Positions 1-8,298 of a DNA stretch of 64,000 bases are shown here, piece after piece. Every line of letters begins with the position of its first letter. Position 1 is the stretch's first letter. The stretch is from Paenibacillus glycinis (GTDB lineage: Bacteria > Bacillota > Bacilli > Paenibacillales > Paenibacillaceae): assembly GCF_009909185.1 (NCBI RefSeq), contig NZ_JAAAMV010000005.1:124001-188000 (forward strand), in the 5' to 3' direction. A model generated the notes under the pieces. The model searched no databases and was not told the origin of the DNA. It saw only the letters and a program-made list of their open reading frames with translations. The position numbers and the translations under genes were made by a program.

Positions 1-1681
1 CCCGCAGCGGCGGCAGGAGCGCGATCGCCTCGCGGAGACGTTCCCGCAGCGCTTCGTCCGCGCCTAAACGCTCGCTGGCCGAGGCGCAAAATTCGAACAA
101 ATCGCGGACGAGCGACTGATCCATCGTCGGCCCCATCGAGAGCGTGTAGGACCGCTCCGCGCCGCCTTCGGTATAGAAGCTGTTCTCCGGCGAATTCGAC
201 GGTCCCGTCACGAGCCAGCCGTATTCCGGATGCACCGTCATGTAGTCCAGATAGAAGCGCGCCGCTTCCTTCAGCACCGGATACGCCGTATCGCGCAGGA
301 ACCGCTCGTCGAGGCCATATTCGTAATGGAGGCGCAGCTGGTTCGCGATCCACAAGCCGCCCGTGACGTTGAGGCCCCACGAATAATGCCAGCCCGGCGA
401 CGTGAAGCCCCATGCGTTCGAGAACACGTGCGCGACCCAGCCCACGCTGCCGTAATACGCCTGCGCCGTCGCCCGGCCCGCTTCCGCCAGCCGCTCGACG
501 TAGCGCATCAACGGCGCGTGGCACTCCGCCAGGTTCGCGGCTTCCGTCGGATAATAGTTCATCTCCGTGTTGACGTCGAGGTGGTAGTCGCAACTCCACG
601 CCATCCGGTTCGCTTCGCCGTCGTTCCAGATGCCCTGCAGATGCATCGGGAGCACCGAGTCCGCGCGCGAGCCGGCAATCGTCAAGTAGCGGCCGTATTG
701 AAAGAACAGCGCGAACAGCTGCGGATCGTCATGGCCTTCGCGGAGGCGCCGCGTCCGTTCGCCGAGCGGCAGCGCCGAGGCGCCGGAATCGCCGAAGTCG
801 GCCTCGACCCGCGCGTACAGCGCGCGGTAGTCGGCGATATGCGCCGCGCGGATCGCCGCGTAGCCCTTCGCGGCCGCCGCTTCCGCCCGGCCCGCGGCGG
901 CCTGCGCCCATGAACCGTCCGGCTGGAGATAGTCCGTCTCCACGGCGAAATAGACATACGCTTCGTCGGCGTCGTCCACGACGATCGCCCCGTCCGCCGC
1001 CGCGACCGTGCCCCCGCGCGCCACGATCTTGACCGCGCCGCGCGCGAGAACGCCGCAGGTCCCGTCGCTGTGCATCGTTTCCGTTGCTTGGCTCGTGAAC
1101 GCGAGCGCGCCCTCGCCCGATACTTCGGCTTCGAAGCGATCCGTCCGGCCTTCCAGCCGGAGCGCGAACGTCACCCCGCCCGCGGAGTCCGCGCCGCTCC
1201 AAAGCCGCGCGGCGAGCACGTTGTCGGGATGCGAGGCGAGCAGCTCTCGGCTGATGCCCGGCGATGCGGGGCTGGCGAAATCGGCGCGGTAGATCGCCTC
1301 CTCCAGATTCAGCCCGCGCACGAGTCCCGCGCCCGCATCCTCGGACGGCGCGCCTCCGCCGAAGGACAGCACGACGTCGCACAGCGACAGGTTCGTGCCG
1401 AAGTTCCCTTTCTCCGCCTGCAGCAGCCGGCTCGCCATCTCTTCGCCGGCGGCATAATCGCCGGCGTAGAAGAGCTCGCGCATCGCGGCCACGTCGGCCT
1501 TGCCGCGCGACGGCGTCGCGGGCGGCTCGGCTCGGCCCGACCAATAGGTCGCTTCCGTCACGCACCACGTCTCGCCGGCGGCGCCGCCGTGCGCGACCGC
1601 GCCGAGGCGGCCGTTGCCGAGCGGCAGCCCCTGCTTCCATCCGTCCGCCGGACCGTTAAAGGTCAGTTTCATCCCGCTCAT
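1..1681 (-). CDS. GH95-type alpha-L-fucosidase/galactosidase, C-terminus beyond window
   Basis: Glycoside hydrolase that would remove terminal alpha-L-fucose or alpha-L-galactose from glycans. About 560 codons are visible; the gene runs off the left edge. The start shows the GH95 N-terminal pattern WKQGLPLGNGRLGA, and the (alpha/alpha)6 barrel shows CDYHLDVNTEMNYYPTE (the Asn-X-Asn substrate motif of GH95) and PSNSPENSF, which carries the Glu that is the family's general acid. No signal peptide is seen, so it is probably cytoplasmic. The ATG lies 1 bp after the stop of the upstream dehydratase, so the two are translationally linked. A second ATG three codons downstream is an alternative start. 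Family assignment is firm; substrate (fucose or galactose) is inferred. Confidence 0.88.
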   Translation of the reverse strand, partial: MSGMKLTFNGPADGWKQGLPLGNGRLGAVAHGGAAGETWCVTEATYWSGRAEPPATPSRGKADVAAMRELFYAGDYAAGEEMASRLLQAEKGNFGTNLSLCDVVLSFGGGAPSEDAGAGLVRGLNLEEAIYRADFASPASPGISRELLASHPDNVLAARLWSGADSAGGVTFALRLEGRTDRFEAEVSGEGALAFTSQATETMHSDGTCGVLARGAVKIVARGGTVAAADGAIVVDDADEAYVYFAVETDYLQPDGSWAQAAAGRAEAAAAKGYAAIRAAHIADYRALYARVEADFGDSGASALPLGERTRRLREGHDDPQLFALFFQYGRYLTIAGSRADSVLPMHLQGIWNDGEANRMAWSCDYHLDVNTEMNYYPTEAANLAECHAPLMRYVERLAEAGRATAQAYYGSVGWVAHVFSNAWGFTSPGWHYSWGLNVTGGLWIANQLRLHYEYGLDERFLRDTAYPVLKEAARFYLDYMTVHPEYGWLVTGPSNSPENSFYTEGGAERSYTLSMGPTMDQSLVRDLFEFCASASERLGADEALRERLREAIALLPPLR

Positions 1682-1682
1682 C

Positions 1683-2780
1683 TTAGCGCACCCGGTATTC
1701 GGCGAAGTATTTCGGAAGGATATCCGTGGACGCGCCCGGCATTTGCGGCAGCACGTAGAAGCCGTTCTCGATCGTCGCCGGCTCCTCGAAGATATGGCGG
1801 ATCCACGGGATGTACTCCAGCATGAACGCGCCTAGCGTCGCGGCCACCAGATGCTGATGGATCTGGCCCATGTCGCCGACATGCGGGCAAACCGGCACGT
1901 CGTACGCGGCGGCGAGTCCCGCCACCTGCAGCCATTCGGTGATACCCGCGACGCGCGTCACGTCGACCTGGCAATATTCCAGCGCGCCGTTATGGATATA
2001 ATCGCGGAAGGCGTATTTGTTGTACACATGCTCGCCGAGCGCGATCGGCACGTTCAGCTCGTCCGCGAGCTTCTTGTGGCCCATGATGTCGTCCGGGTTC
2101 AGCGGCTCTTCCAGCCAGAACAGGTCGAACTCCTCGAGGCGCTTGCCCCATGTCATCGCCGTATTGATGTTCCACTGCTGGTTGACGTCGATCATGAAGA
2201 TCGGGTCCTCGCCGATGGCTTGGCGCACCGCCTTGACGCGGTCGTAGTCCTCGCGCGGATCCGGCCGGCCGACCTTGATCTTGACGCCCGCGAAGCCCTG
2301 CTCGACGATCTCGACGACGTCCTTCAGCAGACGTTCCTTCGACCAGTTCAGCCAGCCGCCGTTCGTGTTGTAGGCTTTGATGCCCTTGCTCTTGTGTCCG
2401 CCGAGGTACTGCCAGAGCGGCTTGTTCGACGCCTTCGCCATGATGTCCCAGAGCGCGATGTCCACGGCCGCGAGCGCCATGTGCGTCACGCCGGCGCGTC
2501 CGATCCAGTGCATCTTGCCGAAGCGCATCGTATCCCACAGCTCCTTAACCATGAACGGGTCCTTGCCGATCAGCTCCGGCGCGTAGTAGCGGTCGATCGT
2601 GTCGACGATCATCTCGTCGCCGAACGCGCAGGTGCCCGTGTAGCCGCAGCCCGTGATCCCTTCGTCGGTGAAGATCCGCACGCCGGACAAGCCCCAGTGG
2701 GTGGCGGCGTTGATGGCATCCGTGATCGGCGGCGTGATCGGCACGTGAAGCACGAAGGTTTCGACTTTGGTAATGAGCAT
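1683..2780 (-). CDS. Enolase-superfamily sugar acid dehydratase (mandelate racemase group)
   Basis: Abstracts the alpha proton of a sugar acid and eliminates water to give a 2-keto-3-deoxy acid. The 365-residue length is usual for the group. Visible catalytic elements are the K-X-K pair in VKIKVG (K167, K169), metal ligands D198 (MIDVN), E224 (WLEEP) and E250 (LGEH), and the His of CPHVGDMGQIHQH near residue 300. It is the second gene after an SDR dehydrogenase and before a GH95 glycosidase. That order fits the non-phosphorylating route sugar to lactone/acid to keto-deoxy acid, possibly for L-fucose. An AGAGG site lies about 9 nt before the ATG. The exact sugar acid (fuconate, galactonate, other) cannot be read from the sequence. 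Confidence 0.88.
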   Translation of the reverse strand: MLITKVETFVLHVPITPPITDAINAATHWGLSGVRIFTDEGITGCGYTGTCAFGDEMIVDTIDRYYAPELIGKDPFMVKELWDTMRFGKMHWIGRAGVTHMALAAVDIALWDIMAKASNKPLWQYLGGHKSKGIKAYNTNGGWLNWSKERLLKDVVEIVEQGFAGVKIKVGRPDPREDYDRVKAVRQAIGEDPIFMIDVNQQWNINTAMTWGKRLEEFDLFWLEEPLNPDDIMGHKKLADELNVPIALGEHVYNKYAFRDYIHNGALEYCQVDVTRVAGITEWLQVAGLAAAYDVPVCPHVGDMGQIHQHLVAATLGAFMLEYIPWIRHIFEEPATIENGFYVLPQMPGASTDILPKYFAEYRVR

Positions 2781-2875
2781 GTAAATAACCTCTTTTCGTT
2801 AGGTTGGATGGATGTCGCATGTATTGTTACGTTGGTAAATGGGCGTCGCTCGCCTTTCCTTCGCTGCCTTAAAGG

Positions 2876-3658
2876 TTAATAGCCTAAAGAAGCGCCGCCT
2901 TCGACGGGCAGCGCGACGCCGGTGACGAACGCGGACTGGCTGCTCGCAAGGAACAGCACCGCGTCCGCGATCTCCTCCGGCGTCGCGGGGCGGCCGAGCG
3001 GGTGCATGTCGCGCAGCGCCTGCTCCGCCTGCTCCGGGTCCGCCTGCCGCCGCACCCATGCGTTCAGCAGGGGCGTCGAGACGCCGGCCGGGCAGAGGCA
3101 GTTGACGCGCACCCCGTCCGGCGCGTAATCGAGCGCGAGCGACTTGGTCATGGCGACGATGGCTCCCTTGGAAGCCGCATAGACCGTATTGTTCGCCTGG
3201 CCCGTCAATCCGCCGAGCGACGACATGTTGACGATCCGCCCCTTCGTGGCGCGCAGATGGGGGATCGCATGCTTGATCGCGAGGAAGACGCCTTTGACGT
3301 TCACGCTCATGAGCCGGTCGAAAGCGTTTTCTTCGATATCCTCGAGCCGGCCCGGATGAATGACCGCGGCGTTGTTATACAGCACGTCGAGCCTGCCGTA
3401 GGTCTCGATGGCCGTCTTGATCAGCTTCCGCACGTCCGCCTCGAGGGAGACGTCCGTGCGGACCGCGATCGCGCGGGGACGTCCGTCCTCCCTCGCGGGT
3501 TGTTGCGCATTGATCCGCTCTGCCGTCCGCTGGCCGTCCGCTTCGTTCCAGTCGGCGACGACGACTGAGGCCCCCTCTGCGGCGAAGCTCAGCGCGCTCG
3601 TCTCGCCGATGCCCGAGCCGCCGCCGGTCACCAGCACGATTTGCCCCGCAAACCGCAT
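2876..3658 (-). CDS. SDR-family NAD(P)-dependent oxidoreductase, probable sugar dehydrogenase
   Basis: Classical short-chain dehydrogenase of 260 residues: cofactor loop TGGGSGIG (residues 11-18), NNAA motif near residue 95, and catalytic Ser147, Tyr160 and Lys164 (YAASK). The ATG at 3658 is preferred over a longer frame because GAGGAGGGG stands 6-7 nt before it. It is the first gene of the SDR, dehydratase, GH95 series and is transcribed away from an AraC regulator. In that context it most likely oxidises the released sugar (such as L-fucose) at C1. Asp35 after the second strand suggests NAD rather than NADP. Substrate is inferred from neighbours only. Confidence 0.85.
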   Translation of the reverse strand: MRFAGQIVLVTGGGSGIGETSALSFAAEGASVVVADWNEADGQRTAERINAQQPAREDGRPRAIAVRTDVSLEADVRKLIKTAIETYGRLDVLYNNAAVIHPGRLEDIEENAFDRLMSVNVKGVFLAIKHAIPHLRATKGRIVNMSSLGGLTGQANNTVYAASKGAIVAMTKSLALDYAPDGVRVNCLCPAGVSTPLLNAWVRRQADPEQAEQALRDMHPLGRPATPEEIADAVLFLASSQSAFVTGVALPVEGGASLGY

Positions 3659-3851
3659 GGCTATCCCCTCCTCTTGCATGCACGCTTCCGAGGCTGCGCA
3701 TCCGCGGGCCGGCATGGCGCGTCTTTTCTTCCCTGTCCGTTTATCGTATCATGGACGTTGAAATCCGTATTTGCTCGCCCATCCAAAAAGTTGACGATTC
3801 ATCCGGTATTCTCGCTTAGATACGACTACCACGTTCGCGGAGGAATGCGCT

Positions 3852-4736
3852 ATGAAAACCTTGGCGGAGCTGACCCCGTTCGTCGGCGATTCCATGCCTT
3901 ACCGCTATGACGGAAGCTCCAACGAGGCGCTTCGCGTCTGCAGCGTCTATGCTTTTCATCTATTCACCGACGGCCCGGGCGAGATGGAGATCGAAGGCGC
4001 GCGCTATCCCATCGAGAAACGCACGCTGATCTTCCTTCGGCCCGGCCAGCCGCATGCGTTCCATATCTCGCCGGAGCATCCGCTCGCTTCCCATAACCTG
4101 TACTGCGACCTGTGGGATAACCGCGCTCCCGTCTCGCTGCACCGGACCTTCATCTATGCGCCGAATCCGTTCCGGCTGCCCGAAGCGGCGGCGGCGGAGC
4201 CGTGCGGCGAGCTGGATGCCCTGCCGGGCGCCTTCTCGCTGCAGCCGTATCCGCATCTGTACGATGCGTTCCTGCATATCGTGCGGCTGAACAACGAGCT
4301 GAGCCTCTACCGGAACGAGACGGTCAACAGCCTGCTGTACGCCTGGATGCTCAGCTGGCATAACGCCGTCCATACGCGCCAGCCGCGGGATTACCGGATC
4401 CTCCGCCTGCTGGAGCAGCTGGAGACGAACCCGGAGCGCCGCGAAACGGTCGAGCAGTGGTGGACCTTGTGCGGCCTCAAGCGGACGTATTTCCACGAGC
4501 TGTTCCTCCGCGAGACGGGCATGACGCCCAAGGCATACCAGCACCGGCTGTGGATGAGACGCGCGCTCCATCTGCTGCAAGAGAGCGAGCTCAACATCAC
4601 GGCGATCGCCGAGCGGCTCGGGTATCCGTCGATCCATCCGTTCACCCGCCATTTCACCGCGTATTACGGCGTCAGCCCGAAGCAGTATCGGCTGAATCCG
4701 CGCCGGGAACGGCCGGAGGGCGCGGACGGCGAGTGA
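3852..4736 (+). CDS. AraC-family transcriptional regulator with cupin sensor domain
   Basis: 294-residue regulator. The N-terminal half (about 25-100) is a cupin-type sensor with the LRPGQPHAFHI pattern seen in AraC ligand-binding domains. The C-terminal part (about 185-285) holds two helix-turn-helix units ending in IHPFTRHFTAYYGVSPKQYR, the typical second AraC helix. The start is supported by GCGGAGGAA 6 nt upstream. It is divergent from the SDR/dehydratase/GH95 operon across about 190 bp, so it probably senses the released sugar or an intermediate and activates that operon. The effector is unknown. Confidence 0.9.
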   Translation: MKTLAELTPFVGDSMPYRYDGSSNEALRVCSVYAFHLFTDGPGEMEIEGARYPIEKRTLIFLRPGQPHAFHISPEHPLASHNLYCDLWDNRAPVSLHRTFIYAPNPFRLPEAAAAEPCGELDALPGAFSLQPYPHLYDAFLHIVRLNNELSLYRNETVNSLLYAWMLSWHNAVHTRQPRDYRILRLLEQLETNPERRETVEQWWTLCGLKRTYFHELFLRETGMTPKAYQHRLWMRRALHLLQESELNITAIAERLGYPSIHPFTRHFTAYYGVSPKQYRLNPRRERPEGADGE

Positions 4737-4770
4737 GCCGGTGACGCGGCGGCGGCCGTGCGGAGGAACG

Positions 4771-4920
4771 CACGGCTTATTTTGGCGGAACTCGCGGTTG
4801 TATGAACAGAGGTGCACATGGCCGACTTCACGCGCTGAGGCATGCACGGCTTACTCTGGCGGAGCTCAAGGTCGACTCTACGGGCCGAGGAGAACTTGGC
4901 CGACTAACGGGCGAAGGAAC
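4771..4920. repeat. Two-copy direct repeat, about 74 bp period
   Basis: A unit starting CACGGCTTA at 4771 recurs at 4845 with clear but imperfect similarity (TTTTGGCGGAACTC against CTCTGGCGGAGCTC, then ATGGCCGACTTC against TTGGCCGACTAA). Flanking partial copies are suggested by GGAACG just before the first unit and after the second. No convincing gene covers it; the short open frames here are simply repetitive. Confidence 0.6.
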
Positions 4921-4980
4921 GCTATGCCGGCGTACAAGATCGCAGCTTCATGACCTTCTGTTCACGCCATTTAAAGAGGA

Positions 4981-5015
4981 CTAGTCCCAGGTCAATTGCA
5001 ATGACCTGGGACTAG
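4981..5015. repeat. Perfect 14-bp inverted repeat with 7-nt loop
   Basis: CTAGTCCCAGGTCA is followed by ATTGCAA and then its exact reverse complement. There is no run of T on either side, so it is not a standard intrinsic terminator. It could be a protein-binding site, a repeat-element end, or a weak terminator for the AraC gene about 240 bp upstream. Confidence 0.6.
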
Positions 5016-5033
5016 CCCTCGAAAGATGAAAAA

Positions 5034-5220
5034 TCCTGCATTTGTGCAGCATTATCACATTGATTGTCCACCGAAGACGGAATTCCTGCAAATCCGCAGG
5101 AATAACGGCCTAATCTCGGCTTCGAAACGAATTCTGCAGCTATTTACTGCATATTCGCAGTAATTTCGCTCTCTTCGGCGTTAGCGGCGAGAAACTCCTG
5201 CAGAAATGCAGCATTATGCG
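5034..5220. repeat. Cluster of TCCTGCA...TGCAG palindromic repeats
   Basis: At least four related short palindromes occur here: TCCTGCATTTGTGCAGCATT at 5034, ATTCCTGCAAATCCGCAGG near 5090, TTCTGCAGC...TACTGCATATTCGCAGTAAT near 5131-5165, and TCCTGCAGAAATGCAGCATT near 5196. The same motif recurs at 19216-19300. The stretch holds no gene between the AraC regulator and the end of the RpiR regulator. Confidence 0.6.
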
Positions 5221-5322
5221 CCGATCACAACCGTTGACCGGCACGCCGCAAACGTCCTCCACTCCATCCATCCCGTCCGCTAGACGGCCAGTACGGCAGC
5301 GTGAGCCTTGTATCCATCCCCG

Positions 5323-6159
5323 TCAAACGTTCTTCGGCAGCCACTTCTGATACTGCCGGCGCAGCCGGTGCAGCTCCTCGCCGTTGTGCAGCGCCTGCTC
5401 CTCCCGCTGCTTGCCGACCGCGACGATGAGCGTCTCGATGACGGCGACCGCCGCCACCATGGAGTGAAACTCCCACAGCTGGCCGCGGGCCGCGTAGAGC
5501 TGCACGTCCGCCTTCGCCAGCATGTCGCTGACGACGAGGTCGGTGATGAGCAGCGTCCGGCAGCCGCGTTCCTTGGCGAAATCGAGCAGCACCGCCATCT
5601 CCGGCGATTCGGAGACGAAGCCGAAGACGACGATGGCGTCGCCCTCCCGCACATGGATGAGCTGGTCGAATAGCTCATGCCCTCCGCGGGCCAGCCGCCG
5701 GACGGAGAAGCCGAACCGGGTCAACCGGAAATCCACGAGCGCCGTCAGCGACTCGGCCGAGCCCGGTCCGTAGACGTGCACCGTCGCCGCATCGCCCAGC
5801 AAGGCGACCGCCGCGTCGAACGCCGCCTGCTCAAGACGGTCCGCCGACTGCCGCAGGTAATCCGCCGTCGCCAGCACGTTCGCGCCCGCGCCGTCGCCGC
5901 CGCCGACTTTATCGAAGGCGGATTGCAGCTTGCGGCTCGGCGAGAGCAGCACCTCGTCCTTCACCCGCTGCTTGAAATCCTTCAGGTTCCGGCAGCCGAT
6001 CTCCCCCCAGAACCGCGAGACGGTGGAGATGCTGACCTGGCACGCCTGCGCCAAGTCCTCTTCGACCATGAACGGAATACCGTCCATGTGCTTGCTTATA
6101 TAATCGGCGAGGCGCTGATGGCCCCGCGTGAATTTCCTGCCCGTGAAAAATGCCTCCAT
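5323..6159 (-). CDS. MurR/RpiR-family transcriptional regulator
   Basis: 278-residue regulator with the N-terminal RpiR helix-turn-helix (about 1-75, with QACQVSISTVSRFWGEIGC) and a C-terminal SIS phosphosugar-binding domain (about 110-245, with HVYGPGSAESL and IVVFGFVSESPE). Such proteins sense phosphorylated sugars or sugar-like phosphates. It lies 240 bp downstream of a PHP hydrolase, last in line after an ABC importer on the same strand. It is therefore the likely regulator of that uptake and hydrolysis set. A palindromic AT-rich candidate operator is present upstream of the binding-protein gene (11533-11560). Confidence 0.9.
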   Translation of the reverse strand: MEAFFTGRKFTRGHQRLADYISKHMDGIPFMVEEDLAQACQVSISTVSRFWGEIGCRNLKDFKQRVKDEVLLSPSRKLQSAFDKVGGGDGAGANVLATADYLRQSADRLEQAAFDAAVALLGDAATVHVYGPGSAESLTALVDFRLTRFGFSVRRLARGGHELFDQLIHVREGDAIVVFGFVSESPEMAVLLDFAKERGCRTLLITDLVVSDMLAKADVQLYAARGQLWEFHSMVAAVAVIETLIVAVGKQREEQALHNGEELHRLRRQYQKWLPKNV

Positions 6160-6402
6160 GCCGCTTCCCCCGCTTCCGATTGCCTGCGTTCAGCCCGCGC
6201 AGCCTGCGCCGCAGCTTCTCCTCGACCCCGCGAACGTATCTCCCGCTTCCGCTTGGGTTACCTCTGCGCTGGACCGTTCTCGATCCGCCGCGCAAGCCCT
6301 GCCGGAGCTCCGGTCAACGTCCGCGCCGCATCTGCCCGGCCGGCGCGGTCCGGTCCACTTGCGCGCAGCCGCGCAACCCTTATTGTCCCGACCGCAACGC
6401 GA

Positions 6403-7161
6403 TCAGACGACTTCCTTCTTCTTCTTGAGCAGCTTCTTCACCAGATTCGCCGCGCGCACCTGCAGATCGAGCGACGGCGACAGCACGCGTTTGTACGCGC
6501 CCGCCCGGATCGCGGCCTTCAGCTCCGCGATGGTCTCGAACTGCCCGGCGAACGCGTTGTACACGCAGCCCACCTGGAACATCTGATGCGCGTCGCTGCC
6601 CGCCACGACCGGAACGCCGAGCTCCTCGCCGAGCGTCAGCACCTTCGCGATGTTTTCCTGAATGCCGATCTCGTGCAGGTCTTTGCCATTCAAGTCGAAG
6701 GCGTCAAAACGGCGCAGCAGCTCGCGGTCGATATGAAAGAGCGGGTTCGATTCGCGGAACGGATGGCCGCCGATGACCATCATGCCGCGCGGCTCGCAGA
6801 GCTCGAACAGCTGCGCGAGTCCGATGAAACGGTCCGGCGCCGTATGGCCGTCCAACGCCGCGCGCACCTCCAGCAGCTTGTCCTTCGGCCCGCTGACCAG
6901 TATATGCCCGCCTTCGGCGATGTCGACCTCCATGCCCGTGAAGATGCGGAAGCCATCTACATTATAATAGTGATCGTTGCACGGGTACAGCGTGTCGAGC
7001 GTGCCGTACACGTCCTCGAACCGGTGCGTGTTGAAATGCTCGGTCAGCGTGATCGCGTCCAATCCCTGCGCCTTCGCCTCGTCGATCATGCTCGCGAAAT
7101 GCTCGAGCTCGAAGTTCGTTTTCTTGGAAAGCTTCACGTGGATGTGAAAATCGATGTTCAT
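6403..7161 (-). CDS. PHP-domain metal-dependent phosphoesterase
   Basis: 252 residues with PHP metal-binding motifs in order: DFHIH at residues 4-8, TEHFNTH near 40, GMEVD near 76, GGHPF near 128, and GSDAH near 190. PHP proteins cleave phosphoester bonds with di- or trinuclear metal sites. The ATG overlaps the stop of the ABC ATPase gene by 4 bp (ATGA), so it is translated with the importer. I infer that it dephosphorylates or cleaves the imported compound in the cytoplasm. A Lys-rich tail (LLKKKK) ends the protein. Substrate is unknown. Confidence 0.85.
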   Translation of the reverse strand: MNIDFHIHVKLSKKTNFELEHFASMIDEAKAQGLDAITLTEHFNTHRFEDVYGTLDTLYPCNDHYYNVDGFRIFTGMEVDIAEGGHILVSGPKDKLLEVRAALDGHTAPDRFIGLAQLFELCEPRGMMVIGGHPFRESNPLFHIDRELLRRFDAFDLNGKDLHEIGIQENIAKVLTLGEELGVPVVAGSDAHQMFQVGCVYNAFAGQFETIAELKAAIRAGAYKRVLSPSLDLQVRAANLVKKLLKKKKEVV

Positions 7162-8297
7162 GATGCGTATCCTCCAGTAGGTTCGATAATCGGCGCGACG
7201 TTTTCCAGCCGCATGCCCGTCCGTTTGTCGTAAAAATTCATTTGTTCCTTGCGCAGGTCCGCATAGAGCACGGCCCCCGGCTCATAATCCGCGTCGCCGA
7301 TGACGCGCGCCATCATGGCGGCTCCCCCGGCATTCAGCTGCACGAGCGTCTCCGCCCCGGACGGGAACACCGCCTCTACCTCGGCCGTCACGCGGTCCGG
7401 CCCTTGACGGTCGTACAGCCGGATGTCCTCCGGCTTGATCGTCAGCACCACTTCCCGCAGCGCCGCAAGCCCGGCTTCCTCCAGCGCGATCGCCGCGACG
7501 GGCGTCTTCAGCCATGCCCGTCCGCTTTCCAGCGCGATGACGCCTTCCAAGCGATTCGTATGCAGGCCGCCGCTGCCGATGAAATCCGCCACCTGCAGCG
7601 TCCGCGGATGCTTGTACAGCTGCCGCGGCTTGTCCGTCTGCACGATGCGCCCGCCGAAGAATACCGCGACGCGCGTCGACAGCGACAGCGCCTCGTGCTG
7701 GTCATGGGTGACGTAGATGATCGTCGTGTTCAGTTCCTGATGCAGCCGCTTCAGCTCCGCCCGCATCTCCACCCGCAGCTTCGCGTCGAGATTGGAGAGC
7801 GGCTCGTCGAGCAGCAGGATGTCCGGCTGCGTCACGATGGCGCGCGCGATCGCCACGCGCTGCTGCTGCCCGCCGGACAGCTCGCCGGGATAACGCCCGG
7901 ACAGCTCCGGGATGCGCATCTTCTCCAGCGCGTTCTGCACGCTCCGCTTGACGTCCGCTTTGGCCAGCCTGCGCACCTGCAGGCCGAACGCCACGTTCTC
8001 GAACACCGTCATATGCGGCCACAGCGCGTAGCTCTGGAACACGAGGCTGAGCCCTCGCTTCGAAGGCTCCATGTGGTAATCGGTATCGCCGTTCGCGACT
8101 TCGCGGCCGCCGATCCGGATCGTGCCGCCGTCCGCCCGCTGCAGCCCCGCGATCGTGCGCAGCAAGGTCGTCTTGCCGCAGCCGGACGGACCGAGGAAGG
8201 TGATGAAATCCCCCTGCTCGATGGTCAAATCGATCCCGTCCAGCACCTGCTTCTGCTGCAGCCGCACTTGAATGTCCTTCAATTCGATTGCCGTCAT
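7158..8297 (-). CDS. ABC transporter ATP-binding protein (Fe/putrescine/phosphonate type)
   Basis: 379-residue ATPase with Walker [10 protein letters not shown] (about 36-44), signature LSGGQQQR (about 138), Walker B ILLLDEP and the switch His in THDQHEAL, followed by a C-terminal TOBE-like region. The architecture resembles FbpC, PotA and PhnT subunits. AGGAGG lies 8 nt before the ATG. It follows the fused permease gene by 1 bp (TGACATG) and overlaps the PHP gene. It energises import of the ligand captured by the lipoprotein encoded at 10156-11427. Confidence 0.93.
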   Translation of the reverse strand: MTAIELKDIQVRLQQKQVLDGIDLTIEQGDFITFLGPSGCGKTTLLRTIAGLQRADGGTIRIGGREVANGDTDYHMEPSKRGLSLVFQSYALWPHMTVFENVAFGLQVRRLAKADVKRSVQNALEKMRIPELSGRYPGELSGGQQQRVAIARAIVTQPDILLLDEPLSNLDAKLRVEMRAELKRLHQELNTTIIYVTHDQHEALSLSTRVAVFFGGRIVQTDKPRQLYKHPRTLQVADFIGSGGLHTNRLEGVIALESGRAWLKTPVAAIALEEAGLAALREVVLTIKPEDIRLYDRQGPDRVTAEVEAVFPSGAETLVQLNAGGAAMMARVIGDADYEPGAVLYADLRKEQMNFYDKRTGMRLENVAPIIEPTGGYAS

Positions 8298-8298
8298 G

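Noticed and set aside
4741..4953. Open frame across the 74-bp repeats
   Set aside because: No ribosome site, repetitive composition, and repeat period not a multiple of three.
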